From Streptococcus oralis (GTDB lineage: Bacteria > Bacillota > Bacilli > Lactobacillales > Streptococcaceae), in the NCBI RefSeq assembly GCF_001075875.1, contig NZ_JUOS01000080.1, positions 1 through 64,000 of the forward strand: a stretch of 64,000 bases of DNA, given 5' to 3'. A program made the position numbers and the translations under genes. Positions within the stretch are counted from its first letter, which is position 1. The number at the start of each line of letters is the position of its first letter. Of this stretch, positions 27,497 through 38,640 are shown one piece after another. The notes beneath the pieces were generated by a model. That model had not been told where the DNA came from. It saw only the letters and a list, made by a program, of their open reading frames with translations, and searched no databases.

Positions 27497-29893
27497 TTAT
27501 AAAAATTGCTGTGGCTCATGGTCAATGCTGAGACGGAGCTCACTATTTTCCCGTTCTTGAGTCAAGGCTAAGACCTGGTTGAGGGTTGGCCCTAGCTCAT
27601 CTTCTAAACGGTATTTAATTAAAATCTGGTAATGATAGAGGTTGTGGGTACGAGCGATAGGTTTTGGCGTTGGGCCAAGGATGATACTAGCATCTGACAA
27701 ACCTGACCGCAATATTTCCATGACTCCATAAGCTCTTCTAAGAACCTCTTCTTCTTTCTTATGAGACAAGGTAATTCCAATTGTGAAATAATAAGGTGGA
27801 TAACCCAACTGACGTCTGATACCCATTTCATAGGCATAAAAGCCTTCATAGTCCTGATTCTTGGCAAAGCGAATAGCATAGTGCTGAGGATTGTAAGACT
27901 GGATCAAGACCTGCCCAGCTTTTTCAGCCCTTCCTGCTCGTCCTGCCACCTGGGTCAAGAGTTGGAAGGTTCTCTCAGAAGAACGGAAATCAGGCAGGTT
28001 CAAGGCTGTGTCCGCATTGAGAACACCAACCAAGGTCACATTTGGAAAATCCAATCCCTTGGCAATCATCTGGGTTCCCAGAAGAATATCCGCTTCACCC
28101 TTGCCAAACTGCTCAAGAAGTGCTTGGTGACTACCTTTTTTGCGAGTTGTATCCACATCCATGCGCAGAATACGTGCCTCTGGAAAGAGTTCAGCCAGCT
28201 CATCGTAGGCCTTCTGAGTTCCTGTTCCATAGTAACGAATACTGCGACTCTGACAGTTTGGACAGACATGAGGAATTTCCTTAGAAAATCCACAATAATG
28301 GCAGTTCATGGTTTTAGTATCCATGTGTAGCGTCAAGGAAATATCACAGTTTGGACAGGTATCAACAGTCCCACATTCCCGACACATGACAAAACTAGAA
28401 TAGCCACGGCGGTTGAGCATGAGAACAACCTGTTCTTTTTTATCCAGTCGTTCTTGAATGGTCTCAATCAGTGGTGGTGTAAAGTTCGACGCCTCATTCT
28501 GCCCGATATAATCACGGAAGTCAATCAGTTGAACTTCAGGAATACTTGCTAAAGGATTGGCCCTTTGCGTCAGGCGGAGATGTTGATAAACCCCCTTGCC
28601 AGCACGCGCACGACTTTCTAAACTCGGTGTTGCAGAACCAAGGACTAGGGCAGCTTGATTGTACTGAGCTCGTAAAAGAGCCACATCTCTAGCATGATAA
28701 CGAGGATTACTGTCTTGCTTGTAGCTGGCCTCGTGCTCCTCATCGATAATGATTACCCCTAGATTTTTCAAAGGGGCAAAAATGGCAGACCGAGCTCCAG
28801 CGACTACCTGGGCATCTCCACGCTCCACCTTGCGCCATTCATCATACTTTTCACCATTGGACAAACCCGAGTGGAGAATGGCTACTTTATCGCCAAAACG
28901 AGCAATAAAGCGTTCCGTCATTTGAGGTGTCAGAGAGATTTCTGGAACTAGAACAATCGCTGTTTTTTCCATATCCAAGGCCCCTTGGATAATCTGCAAG
29001 TAAACCTCTGTTTTCCCACTTCCAGTGATTCCTTGTAAAAGAAAGGGAGGGTGTTTCTTCCCAATCGCTCCAACAACCGCCTCACAGGCTTCTTTTTGTT
29101 CTGGATTTAACTCTAAAGATTGGCTAGATTCAATACCTTCAAAATAAGCCGCTGAACGTTGCACTTCTTTTTGCACTATGGTGATAGCACCATGTTCCAC
29201 AAAGAAATTAACTTGTTCGCGTGAGTAATGTTCTAACAAATCAGCCAAAGGAACTGTTTCAGGATGTACTAATAAGTATTCTCGCAGTTCCAATTTCTTC
29301 TTGGCACGATTTGAGATTTCTAGCTTTTCTAATTTGTCAAGATTCACTTCAACCCAAGACTGCGTCTTAACTTTCTTCTGATCCACAGCCTGATACTCTA
29401 GTTTTAAAAGACCTTTTCGAGTCAATCGCATCATCTCAGCCTGCTTTTCTAAGTCTAGAGATGAAAATGCTAGAGATTCCTGTGAACCGAATAAGCGTTC
29501 TCTATCTTCTTGACTTAAGCCTTCCAGAGGATAGAGGATCTTATCATAGCTAGAGTTCAAAAATCCAGGGAGCATAGCTTTTAGAATGGAAATTTTGTAG
29601 GAGAAGACTGATTTACGTAACTCCTCTGCTAGCCAGAGTTGTTCCTCCGTTAAGACAGGAGAAAAGTCCAGCACCTCAGCAATCTCTTTCAAGTCCTCGT
29701 CTGCCACATCTGCATCAGATTGAGACTCCATTCCAAGAACAATTCCCTGAATCAAGCGATTGGCCTTCCCAAAGGGTACATGAACCCGCATGCCGACTTC
29801 CAGCATCCCCTCAAATTCCTCAGGAATTTTGTAGCTATAGGGCTGATCTGTCTGCATCAAGGGAACATCCACAATGATTTTTGCAATAGCCAT
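27497..29893 (-). CDS. priA: Primosomal replication restart helicase PriA
   Basis: Restarts stalled replication forks. 798 residues: N-terminal DNA-binding domain, DEAH-type helicase with Walker A GITGSGKTEVYL and IIDEEHEASY, then a zinc-binding insertion (CRECG, CPNC, CHYCG, CPNC) and the helicase C lobe (GTQMIAKGLDFPNV, QVAGRAGRAEKAG). Eight cysteines for two zinc ions are present. AAGGAGG ribosome site seven bases before ATG. Lies between rpoZ and fmt. Confidence 0.96.
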   Translation of the reverse strand: MAIAKIIVDVPLMQTDQPYSYKIPEEFEGMLEVGMRVHVPFGKANRLIQGIVLGMESQSDADVADEDLKEIAEVLDFSPVLTEEQLWLAEELRKSVFSYKISILKAMLPGFLNSSYDKILYPLEGLSQEDRERLFGSQESLAFSSLDLEKQAEMMRLTRKGLLKLEYQAVDQKKVKTQSWVEVNLDKLEKLEISNRAKKKLELREYLLVHPETVPLADLLEHYSREQVNFFVEHGAITIVQKEVQRSAAYFEGIESSQSLELNPEQKEACEAVVGAIGKKHPPFLLQGITGSGKTEVYLQIIQGALDMEKTAIVLVPEISLTPQMTERFIARFGDKVAILHSGLSNGEKYDEWRKVERGDAQVVAGARSAIFAPLKNLGVIIIDEEHEASYKQDSNPRYHARDVALLRAQYNQAALVLGSATPSLESRARAGKGVYQHLRLTQRANPLASIPEVQLIDFRDYIGQNEASNFTPPLIETIQERLDKKEQVVLMLNRRGYSSFVMCRECGTVDTCPNCDISLTLHMDTKTMNCHYCGFSKEIPHVCPNCQSRSIRYYGTGTQKAYDELAELFPEARILRMDVDTTRKKGSHQALLEQFGKGEADILLGTQMIAKGLDFPNVTLVGVLNADTALNLPDFRSSERTFQLLTQVAGRAGRAEKAGQVLIQSYNPQHYAIRFAKNQDYEGFYAYEMGIRRQLGYPPYYFTIGITLSHKKEEEVLRRAYGVMEILRSGLSDASIILGPTPKPIARTHNLYHYQILIKYRLEDELGPTLNQVLALTQERENSELRLSIDHEPQQFL

Positions 29894-29977
29894 ATCCTCA
29901 CCTCCTTCTCTTCTTAAATCCTTTTAATTGATTGAGTATTCTTGCAATAGAAAAAATAAGATTGAGTCCCCCCAACC

Positions 29978-30292
29978 TTAAATTTTTTCACCTTCTTCTT
30001 TTTCTTTCGCGATTTGCTCTTTAATTTTCTTTTCTTCTTCTTCTTTCAATCGTCTTTCTTCTTCGATACGACGACGAACAGCTTCGCGTTTTCCTTCTGG
30101 ATCTGGGTGGATGGTTACATTCCCAGATTCAATTTCTTCCAGGGCACGAAGAGTAGATTTTTCAGATTTAAATTCTTGAGTAGCAGGTGCTCCAGCTTCT
30201 AATTCATGAGCACGCTTTGCTTCCAAGATGACGAGTGAATATTTTGATGGTACCTTGTCAAGTAAGGTATCAATAGAGGGTTTAAGCATCAT
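29978..30292 (-). CDS. rpoZ: RNA polymerase omega subunit
   Basis: Small RNA polymerase assembly subunit of 104 residues. The core [21 protein letters not shown] and AKRAHEL are family signatures; the C-terminal 40 residues are a charged Glu/Lys/Arg-rich helix, probably a coiled coil, common in streptococci. It follows gmk by 24 bases, the usual Firmicute pairing. Confidence 0.94.
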   Translation of the reverse strand: MMLKPSIDTLLDKVPSKYSLVILEAKRAHELEAGAPATQEFKSEKSTLRALEEIESGNVTIHPDPEGKREAVRRRIEEERRLKEEEEKKIKEQIAKEKEEGEKI

Positions 30293-30316
30293 TTGTTTGT
30301 ACCTGTTTTCTAAATT

Positions 30317-31000
<684 letters not shown>

Positions 31001-31044
31001 CTAAAGCCATTTCTGCACACTACAATCTTTCTATCTAGTGTAAC

Positions 31045-31072
31045 AAAAAAGCAGTAATTTTTCAACTGCTCT
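31045..31072 (-). terminator. Terminator of rny
   Basis: Minus-strand GCAGT / ACTGC stem with a 9-base loop, followed by six T, just after the rny stop. Confidence 0.75.
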
Positions 31073-31079
31073 TTCTTAT

Positions 31080-32693
31080 TTATTTTGCATAATCAACTGC
31101 ACGAAGTTCACGAATCACGGTTACCTTGATATTTCCTGGATAATCGAGATTGTTTTCGATTTTCTCACGAACTTTATGAGCCAAGATTGTGACCTTGTCA
31201 TCTTTGATTTGACCTGGATTTACCATGATACGGATTTCGCGACCTGCTTGAAGGGCAAAGCTATTTTGAACACCTTCAAAGCTATTAGCAATTTCTTCAA
31301 GATCATGGAGACGTTTGATGTAGCTTTCGAGTGACTCACTACGAGCTCCTGGACGGGCAGCACTCAATGCATCCGCCGCAGCAACGATGACTGCGATCAC
31401 ACTTTCAGGTTCTACATCTCCGTGGTGACTGGCAATAGTATTCACCACAACTGGGTGTTCCTTGTACTTGCGAGCTAACTCGGTACCAATCTCAACGTGG
31501 CTACCTTCTACTTCACGGTCAATGGCTTTACCAATATCGTGGAGGAATCCCGCACGACGAGCAAGGGTAGCATTTTCACCAAGTTCGCTGGCCATGATAC
31601 CAGCCAACTTAGCAACTTCAATCGAATGACGCAAGACATTTTGTCCGTATGAAGTACGGAACTGCAAGCGTCCCATGATCTTCATCAAGTCTGGGTGAAG
31701 GTTTGGTGCACCAATTTCATAGGCTGCGGCTTCACCATATTCACGAATCTTATTGTCAATCTCTTGACGATTTTTCTCAACCAACTCTTCGATACGAGCT
31801 GGGTGAATACGTCCATCCTTAAGCAAGGTTTCCATCGTCATACGGGCAATCTCGCGACGGATAGGATCAAAACCTGACAAGGTTACCACTTCTGGCGTAT
31901 CATCAATGATGACATCAACCCCTGTCAAACTTTCAAAAGTACGGATGTTACGCCCTTCACGACCAATGATGCGACCTTTCATGGTATCATCAGGCAGATG
32001 AACCGTAGAGTTGGTAGACTCAGCCACATACTCACCAGCAATTCTCTGCATGGCTTGAGCCAAGATATCCTTAGCCAGCTTATCTGAACGTTCCTTGACT
32101 TCTTGCTCAGCCTCACGAATGCGACTAGCAATTTCCTTAGTCAAGTTTTCCTCTGTCTGGGCCAAGATAATGTCTTTTGCTTCTGACTGAGTCAGACTTC
32201 CGACACGCTCTAGTTCAGCTTGCTTTTGTTTCTCAATTTCTTCTAGTTGCTCTTCACGTACATCAAGGTTTTTTGCTCTATCAGAAATACTTTGTTCTTT
32301 TTGTTCAAGTGTTTTTTCTTTGTTCGTCAAATTGTCATCTTTACGATCAAGACTGCTAGCACGTTCGGTCAAACGACTTTCGATTTGCTTGAGTTCTTGA
32401 CGTTCTGATTTAAATTCAGCGTCCACTTCTTCACGGTATTTTCTGGCTTCTTCTTTGGCCTCCAATAGTGCTTCTTTTTTAAGAGACTTGCTTTCGCTCT
32501 TAGCTTCATTGAGTAATAAATCCGCTTCGCGCTCAGCTTGTCCTCGTAAATTAGTTGCTTCTTGTTCAGCATTTAGAAGCATCAGCTCTGCAGCCTCTTG
32601 TGATGATTTCATCTTGACTGAGATGCTGACATATCCAATGACTAAACCAATGATGACGGCAAAAACAACGATAACAATCGCCATAATTTCCAT
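31080..32693 (-). CDS. rny: Ribonuclease Y
   Basis: Membrane-anchored endoribonuclease that initiates mRNA turnover. One N-terminal TM helix (about residues 5-25), a long coiled coil (30-200), a KH domain ([15 protein letters not shown], about 230-245) and an HD domain (HSIEVA...[10 protein letters not shown]...). Length 537. Ribosome site TGAGG seven bases before the first ATG. Monocistronic with its own promoter and terminator. Confidence 0.96.
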   Translation of the reverse strand: MEIMAIVIVVFAVIIGLVIGYVSISVKMKSSQEAAELMLLNAEQEATNLRGQAEREADLLLNEAKSESKSLKKEALLEAKEEARKYREEVDAEFKSERQELKQIESRLTERASSLDRKDDNLTNKEKTLEQKEQSISDRAKNLDVREEQLEEIEKQKQAELERVGSLTQSEAKDIILAQTEENLTKEIASRIREAEQEVKERSDKLAKDILAQAMQRIAGEYVAESTNSTVHLPDDTMKGRIIGREGRNIRTFESLTGVDVIIDDTPEVVTLSGFDPIRREIARMTMETLLKDGRIHPARIEELVEKNRQEIDNKIREYGEAAAYEIGAPNLHPDLMKIMGRLQFRTSYGQNVLRHSIEVAKLAGIMASELGENATLARRAGFLHDIGKAIDREVEGSHVEIGTELARKYKEHPVVVNTIASHHGDVEPESVIAVIVAAADALSAARPGARSESLESYIKRLHDLEEIANSFEGVQNSFALQAGREIRIMVNPGQIKDDKVTILAHKVREKIENNLDYPGNIKVTVIRELRAVDYAK

Positions 32694-32742
32694 GTTTTTA
32701 CCTCAATTTATTTGTTTATCCGAATGATATGCATTCTTATAC

Positions 32743-32751
32743 ATTCTACCA
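32743..32751 (-). promoter_or_regulatory. Extended -10 promoter of rny
   Basis: Minus-strand TGGTAGAAT about 50 bases before the rny start. The rest of the 217-base gap between rny and tmcAL is AT-rich with no other feature than the tmcAL terminator. Confidence 0.65.
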
Positions 32752-32884
32752 TAAAAAATCATTTTTAACAAACCTTAATTTGAAGTTGTTTTGCTTATTT
32801 CGGCGATTAAAATCCTTATTTTCCCTAATAAAATAGGCTATTCTCCCTAATTAAATTTTTAAAGATTTTTTTAGAAAAAAATAA

Positions 32885-32912
32885 GTTAAAAAGCCTACTT
32901 CTCAGTAGACTT
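32885..32912 (-). terminator. Terminator of the yqeG-tmcAL operon
   Basis: Minus-strand GTCTACT / AGTAGGC stem with a GAGA loop, followed by five T, directly behind the tmcAL stop. Confidence 0.85.
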
Positions 32913-34008
32913 AGTTTGATTCGATTTTAATTGGCACTCGACCAAAATTTTGTTCTGCGATACTTGGATGTCCCAGTTGATAAATTTGGTCTGCCTTTTG
33001 AGTCATAGCATCCCAAGGTTCTTTGCCAATTCGGCTGACTAGATTGACCTGTCCTTTCAGAGATTTAAGATGCTGCCTGCCTTTTTCGGTAAAGCCAAGG
33101 ACATGGATGGCTTCTGGCAAGTCACTTTCTCTGGCCTGTACCAGGATATAGGTCAAGAGGCGTCTGACACGCGCTTTGGTGTACCGTTTGGTAGCCACTA
33201 ACTCAACCAATTCCTCTACAGATTGGGCTGTTTTGATGGCTTCCTTAATGCGCACAGCCATCTCTTGATTAACCTGATAGATAGTAGTTAGTTCTGGATT
33301 TGACAAGATTTGATAGCGAAGCAAAGAAAAATAATCTTCCCAGTTTACCTTACTAGTCTTTTCAAAGAGTTCAACAGAAGGCATAAAGCGTTCTAAGAAT
33401 TTTTGGTCACTTTGGTGCTGACGGAGAGCTGTTGCAGATGCAAAGTCCACATCCTTGTCCACAGAATGATATCCTGCTCCCTGACGCTTGATTGGATGAA
33501 GTTTGATATCTCGTCCTGCAACTGCCTTGGCATAGGCCAGAGCAAGGACATGATTGGGCGTATTGCCTGAAAAATCAAGACCTGCAAATTCCTTCCACAT
33601 AGCTTGCGTTTTCTGAGGATAGGAGAGGGAATCAGGTAGATTGCCCACAAATTGCTCCATCTCTTGACCACGTTCTGAGTATAGGTCTGCAATTTTCTGA
33701 TAATCCAGAACTTCCTCTGTCCCAAAAGCTAGGCTATCAATGCCCAAGCGAACCAAGATATCCACAGCCCCCTGACCGAAAAAATCTGCTGCTTGGACAC
33801 TGACTAAAAAGGGCAATTCTACCACTAAGTCCGCCCCATTTTCCAGCGCCATCTGAGCCCGTGTCCACTTATCCACGATAGCAGGCTCCCCACGCTGCAT
33901 GAAATTCCCAGACATGGCAACGATTTTCAGTCCCTCAGCCTGATCCAGAAGGTATTTATGCCCGTTATGAAAAGGATTGAACTCTGCGATAATACCTGTG
34001 ATGGTCAT
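32911..34008 (-). CDS. tmcAL: tRNA(Met) cytidine acetate ligase
   Basis: Acetylates the wobble cytidine of elongator tRNA-Met using acetate and ATP. N-terminal nucleotidyltransferase signature [19 protein letters not shown] with the HxGH motif, followed by [17 protein letters not shown] and the C-terminal [10 protein letters not shown] region. Length 365. GGAGA ribosome site overlaps the end of the methyltransferase gene region. Last gene of the operon. Confidence 0.92.
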   Translation of the reverse strand: MTITGIIAEFNPFHNGHKYLLDQAEGLKIVAMSGNFMQRGEPAIVDKWTRAQMALENGADLVVELPFLVSVQAADFFGQGAVDILVRLGIDSLAFGTEEVLDYQKIADLYSERGQEMEQFVGNLPDSLSYPQKTQAMWKEFAGLDFSGNTPNHVLALAYAKAVAGRDIKLHPIKRQGAGYHSVDKDVDFASATALRQHQSDQKFLERFMPSVELFEKTSKVNWEDYFSLLRYQILSNPELTTIYQVNQEMAVRIKEAIKTAQSVEELVELVATKRYTKARVRRLLTYILVQARESDLPEAIHVLGFTEKGRQHLKSLKGQVNLVSRIGKEPWDAMTQKADQIYQLGHPSIAEQNFGRVPIKIESN

Positions 34009-34017
34009 GGAAATCTC

Positions 34018-34758
34018 CTACTTCTGAGCGACGAAAAACCAACGGGTACTGGTTTCTATTGGCTCCTTGTCTTCAAAGTCCGCAAAGAGTTTGAAGGATT
34101 TGAAACCAGCCTGTTCCAGCAAGATATCATAGGTCAAGACCTCGTAAGTCCGTTCCTCATGTACCTCATCATGACGGCTAAAGGAACCATCTGCCTCCTT
34201 GACAAAGAAGGTCAGTTCATGCACGATGGAGTGAGGAGCATCGTCCTCATAGGTATCCCAAAGCATGGCAAAGTCTTCGGCGTTTTCATGGTAGGAATAG
34301 CCTGGGAAGACCTCATCTGTCTGGTAAGTCGAATGCACATCAAAGATAAAGATCCCGTCCTCATTGAGAGCATTATAGACTTCTTTAAAGACATCCCCTA
34401 CTTCCACTTCATCCTGCATATAACAGATAGAGTCCGAATAACAAGTGACAAAGTCGTATTGACCAGCCTTGGATAAATCCAGCATATTGCCTTCAATGAA
34501 AGCAATCTTTTGCTTGGCTGAAGCCGCTCTCTTTTCGGCAATCTTCAACATTTCCGCACTCAAATCAAGTCCAGTCACATCAAAACCAGCTTGAGAAAAG
34601 CGCACAGACTGGATCCCTGTCCCGCAAGCAAGCTCCAATAGTTTCTTTCTGTCCTTGGTTTTAGGCAAATGGCGTAGCGAAAAATCCGTCCATTTGTCGT
34701 ATAAACTATCATCCATGACCGCATCATAGACCGCCGCAAAAGTTTCATAAGTTGCCAT
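34018..34758 (-). CDS. Class I SAM-dependent methyltransferase
   Basis: A 246-residue methyltransferase of unknown target. SAM motif I LLELACGTGIQSVRFSQ is near residue 40, followed by VTGLDLSAEML. Family members (YqeM-like) occur in the same operon in other Firmicutes. I start at the ATG 34758; two codons upstream another ATG (34764) is possible and neither has a strong ribosome site. Target not readable. Confidence 0.85.
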   Translation of the reverse strand: MATYETFAAVYDAVMDDSLYDKWTDFSLRHLPKTKDRKKLLELACGTGIQSVRFSQAGFDVTGLDLSAEMLKIAEKRAASAKQKIAFIEGNMLDLSKAGQYDFVTCYSDSICYMQDEVEVGDVFKEVYNALNEDGIFIFDVHSTYQTDEVFPGYSYHENAEDFAMLWDTYEDDAPHSIVHELTFFVKEADGSFSRHDEVHEERTYEVLTYDILLEQAGFKSFKLFADFEDKEPIETSTRWFFVAQK

Positions 34759-34832
34759 AACCATGATACCAAGAGCCCCATGGTAAACACCACTAGCCCT
34801 TTACCTTTCAATCAATTTTTCTAAAATAAGCA

Positions 34833-34861
34833 AATAAAACCCAGTTGATTACAACTGAGTT
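34833..34861 (-). terminator. Hairpin with T-run between rsfS and the methyltransferase
   Basis: Minus-strand CTCAGTTG / CAACTGGG stem followed by TTTT. It may end part of the transcripts before the methyltransferase and tmcAL, i.e. an internal operon attenuation point. Confidence 0.65.
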
Positions 34862-34867
34862 CATCTT

Positions 34868-35221
<354 letters not shown>

Positions 35222-35232
35222 TTAATCCTCTT

Positions 35233-35733
35233 TCAAAAAATATTTTTACAATCTAGGACATCTGCAAAGCGCCCCTCCCAAATGCCCTCATAAAATTCAT
35301 TTATCGTTTCTGCTGGAATGTCATCCCCATCAAACGTTGTGCAAGTTCCTTCTGGAATAATAAGCTTATAGCCATATTCAAAAGCAACCTTGACAGAGGT
35401 ATCCACACAATATTCTGTCTGCATACCACATAAAACTAATTTTTCAATCCCCTGTTTATCCAAGTATTCTTTTAAGCCAGTTTCTTTGAAAATACTATTA
35501 TACTTCTTCTGAAAGACCTTTTCATCAGGTTTTCGATTTAAAAGCGCAGATAACTGCCAATCTTCTGATGTTTGGGCTTCAGGGTTCTCAATATGTTGAA
35601 CATAGATAATTTCGATATTCTTACTTCTAGCTTGGTTTTGTAAATAAGAAATTTTTTCCAATAGACCTTTTGTCTGAAACCCCGTTTCCACTAAAATATT
35701 TTGTACATCAATAATGATAAAAGCCGTCTTCAT
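35233..35733 (-). CDS. Isochorismatase-family cysteine hydrolase
   Basis: A 166-residue cysteine hydrolase. The triad residues are visible: Asp in FIIIDVQN, Lys in VFQKKYNSIF, and Cys in LVLCGMQTEYCVDTS. The family includes nicotinamidases and isochorismatases. The location next to nadD makes a nicotinamide-related reaction possible, but the substrate is not shown by the sequence. One base from yqeK and 12 from rsfS. Confidence 0.88.
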   Translation of the reverse strand: MKTAFIIIDVQNILVETGFQTKGLLEKISYLQNQARSKNIEIIYVQHIENPEAQTSEDWQLSALLNRKPDEKVFQKKYNSIFKETGLKEYLDKQGIEKLVLCGMQTEYCVDTSVKVAFEYGYKLIIPEGTCTTFDGDDIPAETINEFYEGIWEGRFADVLDCKNIF

Positions 35734-36327
35734 TTAATCCTCTTTTAAATAGTGCACATAGGCGTTATAGGTTTCAAGGGTTTGGGGATAGATGGGAAAT
35801 CCATGGTGAGCTAAATGCTCCACAGTGCGAGCTGTCTCATAGGCCACCGCCTTATTTAGTGACAAACTTGCAATCTCACGTGCCTGGTCCACCCCTGGAA
35901 AGGCACGATTATGCTCGATGTAGTCTGCGACGTAGATAACCTTATCAAGGTCCGTCATCTGACCAGCTCCAACTGTATGGATTTCTATTGCACGCAAAAT
36001 TTCAGGATCTTTCAAATCTAAATCTTCCTGAATCTTGTAGATACCGACCATGCCATGCCAGACATTATTGCCCCAGTTTTTAAGGTCTGGATCTAGTTGA
36101 TATCGATCAATCAAGTCTAGAAACTCTTGATCTGATAGCTTTTTAGCATAATCATGAAGTAGCCCTGCTAGACCTGCTTTTTCAACATCCACACCAAAGC
36201 GCTGAGCCAATTCTATGGCTGCACGCTCTACACCCAGACAATGGGTTAGACGTTTTTCAGGTAGGAGCTCTGCCATTTTTTCCAACAATTCTTCACGCGA
36301 ACAGTTGATATAGTCTTGGTATGCCAT
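35734..36327 (-). CDS. yqeK: HD-domain phosphohydrolase YqeK (diadenosine tetraphosphatase)
   Basis: HD family of 197 residues with the metal ligands in [21 protein letters not shown] and EIHTVGA. Bacillus and Staphylococcus YqeK hydrolyse Ap4A symmetrically. Overlaps nadD by one base, so it is translated in a coupled way. Confidence 0.92.
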   Translation of the reverse strand: MAYQDYINCSREELLEKMAELLPEKRLTHCLGVERAAIELAQRFGVDVEKAGLAGLLHDYAKKLSDQEFLDLIDRYQLDPDLKNWGNNVWHGMVGIYKIQEDLDLKDPEILRAIEIHTVGAGQMTDLDKVIYVADYIEHNRAFPGVDQAREIASLSLNKAVAYETARTVEHLAHHGFPIYPQTLETYNAYVHYLKED

Positions 36328-36956
36328 CAGTAAAGCCCTTCTTTCTCAATATAGTCTAGCACTGGTTTTGGCAAGAGAAAGTTAGGTGTGCGACCTTGGG
36401 CGATGAAATCACGTACCATACTGGATGAAATATCCATGAGCGGCACATCCACCCAGATGACTGGATAAGAAGTCCCAGCCTTGTATCGTGGTCGCTGAAC
36501 TCCTACAAACTGAACTAGGTCTACCAGCTCATCAATTCGGTACCACTTAGGCAGATAGTCCACCATGTCGGCTCCGATAATGAAATAATAATCTGTATCT
36601 GGATTCTTCTCTGTTAGAAGCTTCATGGTGTCGTAGGTGTAGGAAATGCCCTTGCGCTCTAGCTCAATGGTTTCAATAGCTAGATCGTCGACTCCATCAA
36701 TCGCCAATTCAAGCATTTTGAGACGGTGGTGCTCAGGGATGGTTTCCTTTTTGTCTACGTGAGGTGGTTGGTATTCAGGCATGAGCAGAACCTGATCCAA
36801 TCCCAACTGCTGGCGTACTTGGTCTGCCACGATCAGGTGGGCATTGTGAACAGGGTTAAAATTTCCACCCAAGATTCCAACTTGCTTACGTTTTTTATCC
36901 TTGATTTCTGGCTCTAACTCCACTTTTGTAAAGGGAGTTAATAATTCGATTGCCAT
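36327..36956 (-). CDS. nadD: Nicotinate-nucleotide adenylyltransferase
   Basis: Joins nicotinate mononucleotide and ATP to deamido-NAD. HxGH-type motif [16 protein letters not shown] starts near residue 29, with [10 protein letters not shown] near the C-terminus. Length 209 includes an N-terminal extension of about 25 residues typical of streptococci. Sits in the conserved yqeG-yqeH-yhbY-nadD-yqeK-rsfS block. Confidence 0.95.
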   Translation of the reverse strand: MAIELLTPFTKVELEPEIKDKKRKQVGILGGNFNPVHNAHLIVADQVRQQLGLDQVLLMPEYQPPHVDKKETIPEHHRLKMLELAIDGVDDLAIETIELERKGISYTYDTMKLLTEKNPDTDYYFIIGADMVDYLPKWYRIDELVDLVQFVGVQRPRYKAGTSYPVIWVDVPLMDISSSMVRDFIAQGRTPNFLLPKPVLDYIEKEGLY

Positions 36957-37006
36957 AGGCTAATCTCCTTTAGTCTTCTGTAAAAACAGTTTTTTGGAGT
37001 ATATTT

Positions 37007-37318
37007 TTAGATTTCTTTAACTTTTTTAGAAATCTTACGATTTTCTTTCTTGCTTGATTGCTTATACAAAATCAAGATACGGCCGATTTTTTGGACTGTA
37101 TCCACACCGATTTCTTCTTCTAAGATTTCAGCTACTTCGTGGATATTTTCATCTGTATTTTGCAAGAGTGTAACCTTGATCAATTCACGGGCATCAAGTG
37201 CCTGACGAACACTGGTTTTGATTTGGTCGTTGAGTCCATTTTTCCCGATTTGGATAATGGGTTTGAGGGTGTGTGCCTGGCTGTTGAGGAAGGCACGTTG
37301 TTTCGATGTTAATGACAT
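37007..37318 (-). CDS. yhbY: YhbY family ribosome-associated RNA-binding protein
   Basis: CRM-domain protein of 103 residues: LTSKQRAFLNSQAHTLKPI and the QIGKNGLND loop are diagnostic. Family members associate with pre-50S ribosomal particles. The structured repeat 37344-37476 lies in the gap between it and yqeH, within its leader. Confidence 0.93.
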   Translation of the reverse strand: MSLTSKQRAFLNSQAHTLKPIIQIGKNGLNDQIKTSVRQALDARELIKVTLLQNTDENIHEVAEILEEEIGVDTVQKIGRILILYKQSSKKENRKISKKVKEI

Positions 37319-37343
37319 AATTCATTTAAAAGAGTTTTTTTTT

Positions 37344-37476
37344 ATACTTTTCTGAGGTGGTGACGGACATCAGCAAAGTCCTTCGGACTTTCATGACTAA
37401 AATTTGAGCCTAAGGTCTCAAATTTTCCGCAGTTGGTACAATCACTTGTACCAACTAACACCACGACGAAAAGTAT
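37344..37476. repeat. Cloverleaf-like structured intergenic repeat, copy 1 (upstream of yhbY)
   Basis: Perfect inverted repeats: outer 9-bp stem ATACTTTTC / GAAAAGTAT (37344-37352 with 37468-37476), an inner GTGGTG / CACCAC (37357-37362 with 37459-37464), CGGA / TCCG (37364-37367 with 37426-37429), and hairpins AAAGTCC / GGACTTT (37375-37391), AAAATTTGAG / CTCAAATTTT (37399-37426) and an 11-bp stem at 37431-37456. The same plan occurs at 57061-57196 with other stem sequences. Identity unknown to me. Confidence 0.75.
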
Positions 37477-37531
37477 CTTCTATGGGCTCGCAATGCTCGC
37501 CTTTATAAAGACAACCCTTTCCTTTCTGTGT

Positions 37532-38638
37532 TTAAATAATTGCTTTTCGTGTGACGACTGCGACGCCTTCTGGGGCCCAGACGGCGACTTTGGCAGTTCC
37601 TGTTACACGGATCCAACCTAGACCTGAGATGACTAGGTCTGTCTTCTCCTTGATGGTAAATACATGTTGGACTAGTTTTGGAAAATCTTCTTTTTCCTTG
37701 CTATTTGGTGGTGCAAGAAGGATTCCTAGGTGCTTGTCGTAAAAGGCACTAGCTCCCTCTAGCTTGGTACGATGAAGCTTGAGTTCATTGTCAAAGAAGG
37801 CTGTAAAACCTTGCTTTTCTCCTGCAATAAAGTCAAAGCGTCCCAATCCACCTAAAAATAGGGTTTGTTCAGGGTTTAGCTGATAGGTTTTTGGCTTGAT
37901 TTCCTTTTTAGGACTGACATACTTGAGGTTTTTAGCAGTCAAGTAGTGAGCCATCTGGTGACGGTGGATAATCCCCGGCGTATCGTAGATATAAGAACCA
38001 TCATCGAGTGGAATTTCAATCTTATCCAAGGTTGTTCCTGGGAAGCGTGAAGTTGTGATGACGTTCTGGTCACCTGTAATTTCTTGGATAATGGCGTTGA
38101 TAAGGGTTGATTTCCCGACATTGGTCACCCCAACAACATAGACATCACGTCCCTTACGGTAGTGCTCGATCTTGTCAATGACTTCCTTAATGGCATGCTT
38201 GTTTTGTGCTGAAGTCAAGACGACATCAACAGGACGCAATCCTTCTTCGTGAGCACGCTCCATCAGCCACTGGCTAATCTTACCAGGTTTCACTGACTTA
38301 GGTAGGATGTCTTTTTTATTTCCAACCAAAAGCACATCATTACCTGACACAAAGCGTGGCAAACCTGGGATAACAGAGCCATTGAAATCAAAGATATCAA
38401 TCACATTGACCACCAAGGCATCGCTATCTCCAACCTCGTGCAAGAGTTTTAGGAAATCATCATCCGTCAACTGCACATCTGTGATTTCATTATAATGACG
38501 AAGACGGAAACAACGCTGGCAATAAACTTCTCCAGTTTCCAAACCTTTTTCAAGTGCTGACTGAGGTGTAAAACCTAAACCAGTCTTATCTTCCGTCTGA
38601 ATGGTTGCTCCACAACCAATACAGAGAATTTCTTCCAT
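37532..38638 (-). CDS. yqeH: Circularly permuted GTPase YqeH
   Basis: Ribosome 30S assembly GTPase. An N-terminal zinc finger (CIGCG, CQRC) is followed by the permuted G motifs: G4 VGNKKD, then G1 GVTNVGKST and G3 DTPG, then a C-terminal domain. Length 368. Starts two bases before the yqeG stop and is the second gene of the operon. Confidence 0.95.
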   Translation of the reverse strand: MEEILCIGCGATIQTEDKTGLGFTPQSALEKGLETGEVYCQRCFRLRHYNEITDVQLTDDDFLKLLHEVGDSDALVVNVIDIFDFNGSVIPGLPRFVSGNDVLLVGNKKDILPKSVKPGKISQWLMERAHEEGLRPVDVVLTSAQNKHAIKEVIDKIEHYRKGRDVYVVGVTNVGKSTLINAIIQEITGDQNVITTSRFPGTTLDKIEIPLDDGSYIYDTPGIIHRHQMAHYLTAKNLKYVSPKKEIKPKTYQLNPEQTLFLGGLGRFDFIAGEKQGFTAFFDNELKLHRTKLEGASAFYDKHLGILLAPPNSKEKEDFPKLVQHVFTIKEKTDLVISGLGWIRVTGTAKVAVWAPEGVAVVTRKAII

Positions 38639-38640
38639 AA

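Noticed and set aside
37433-37621. Small plus-strand reading frame across copy 1 of the cloverleaf repeat
   Set aside because: It runs through inverted repeats and into yqeH antisense; no ribosome site and no protein-like composition.
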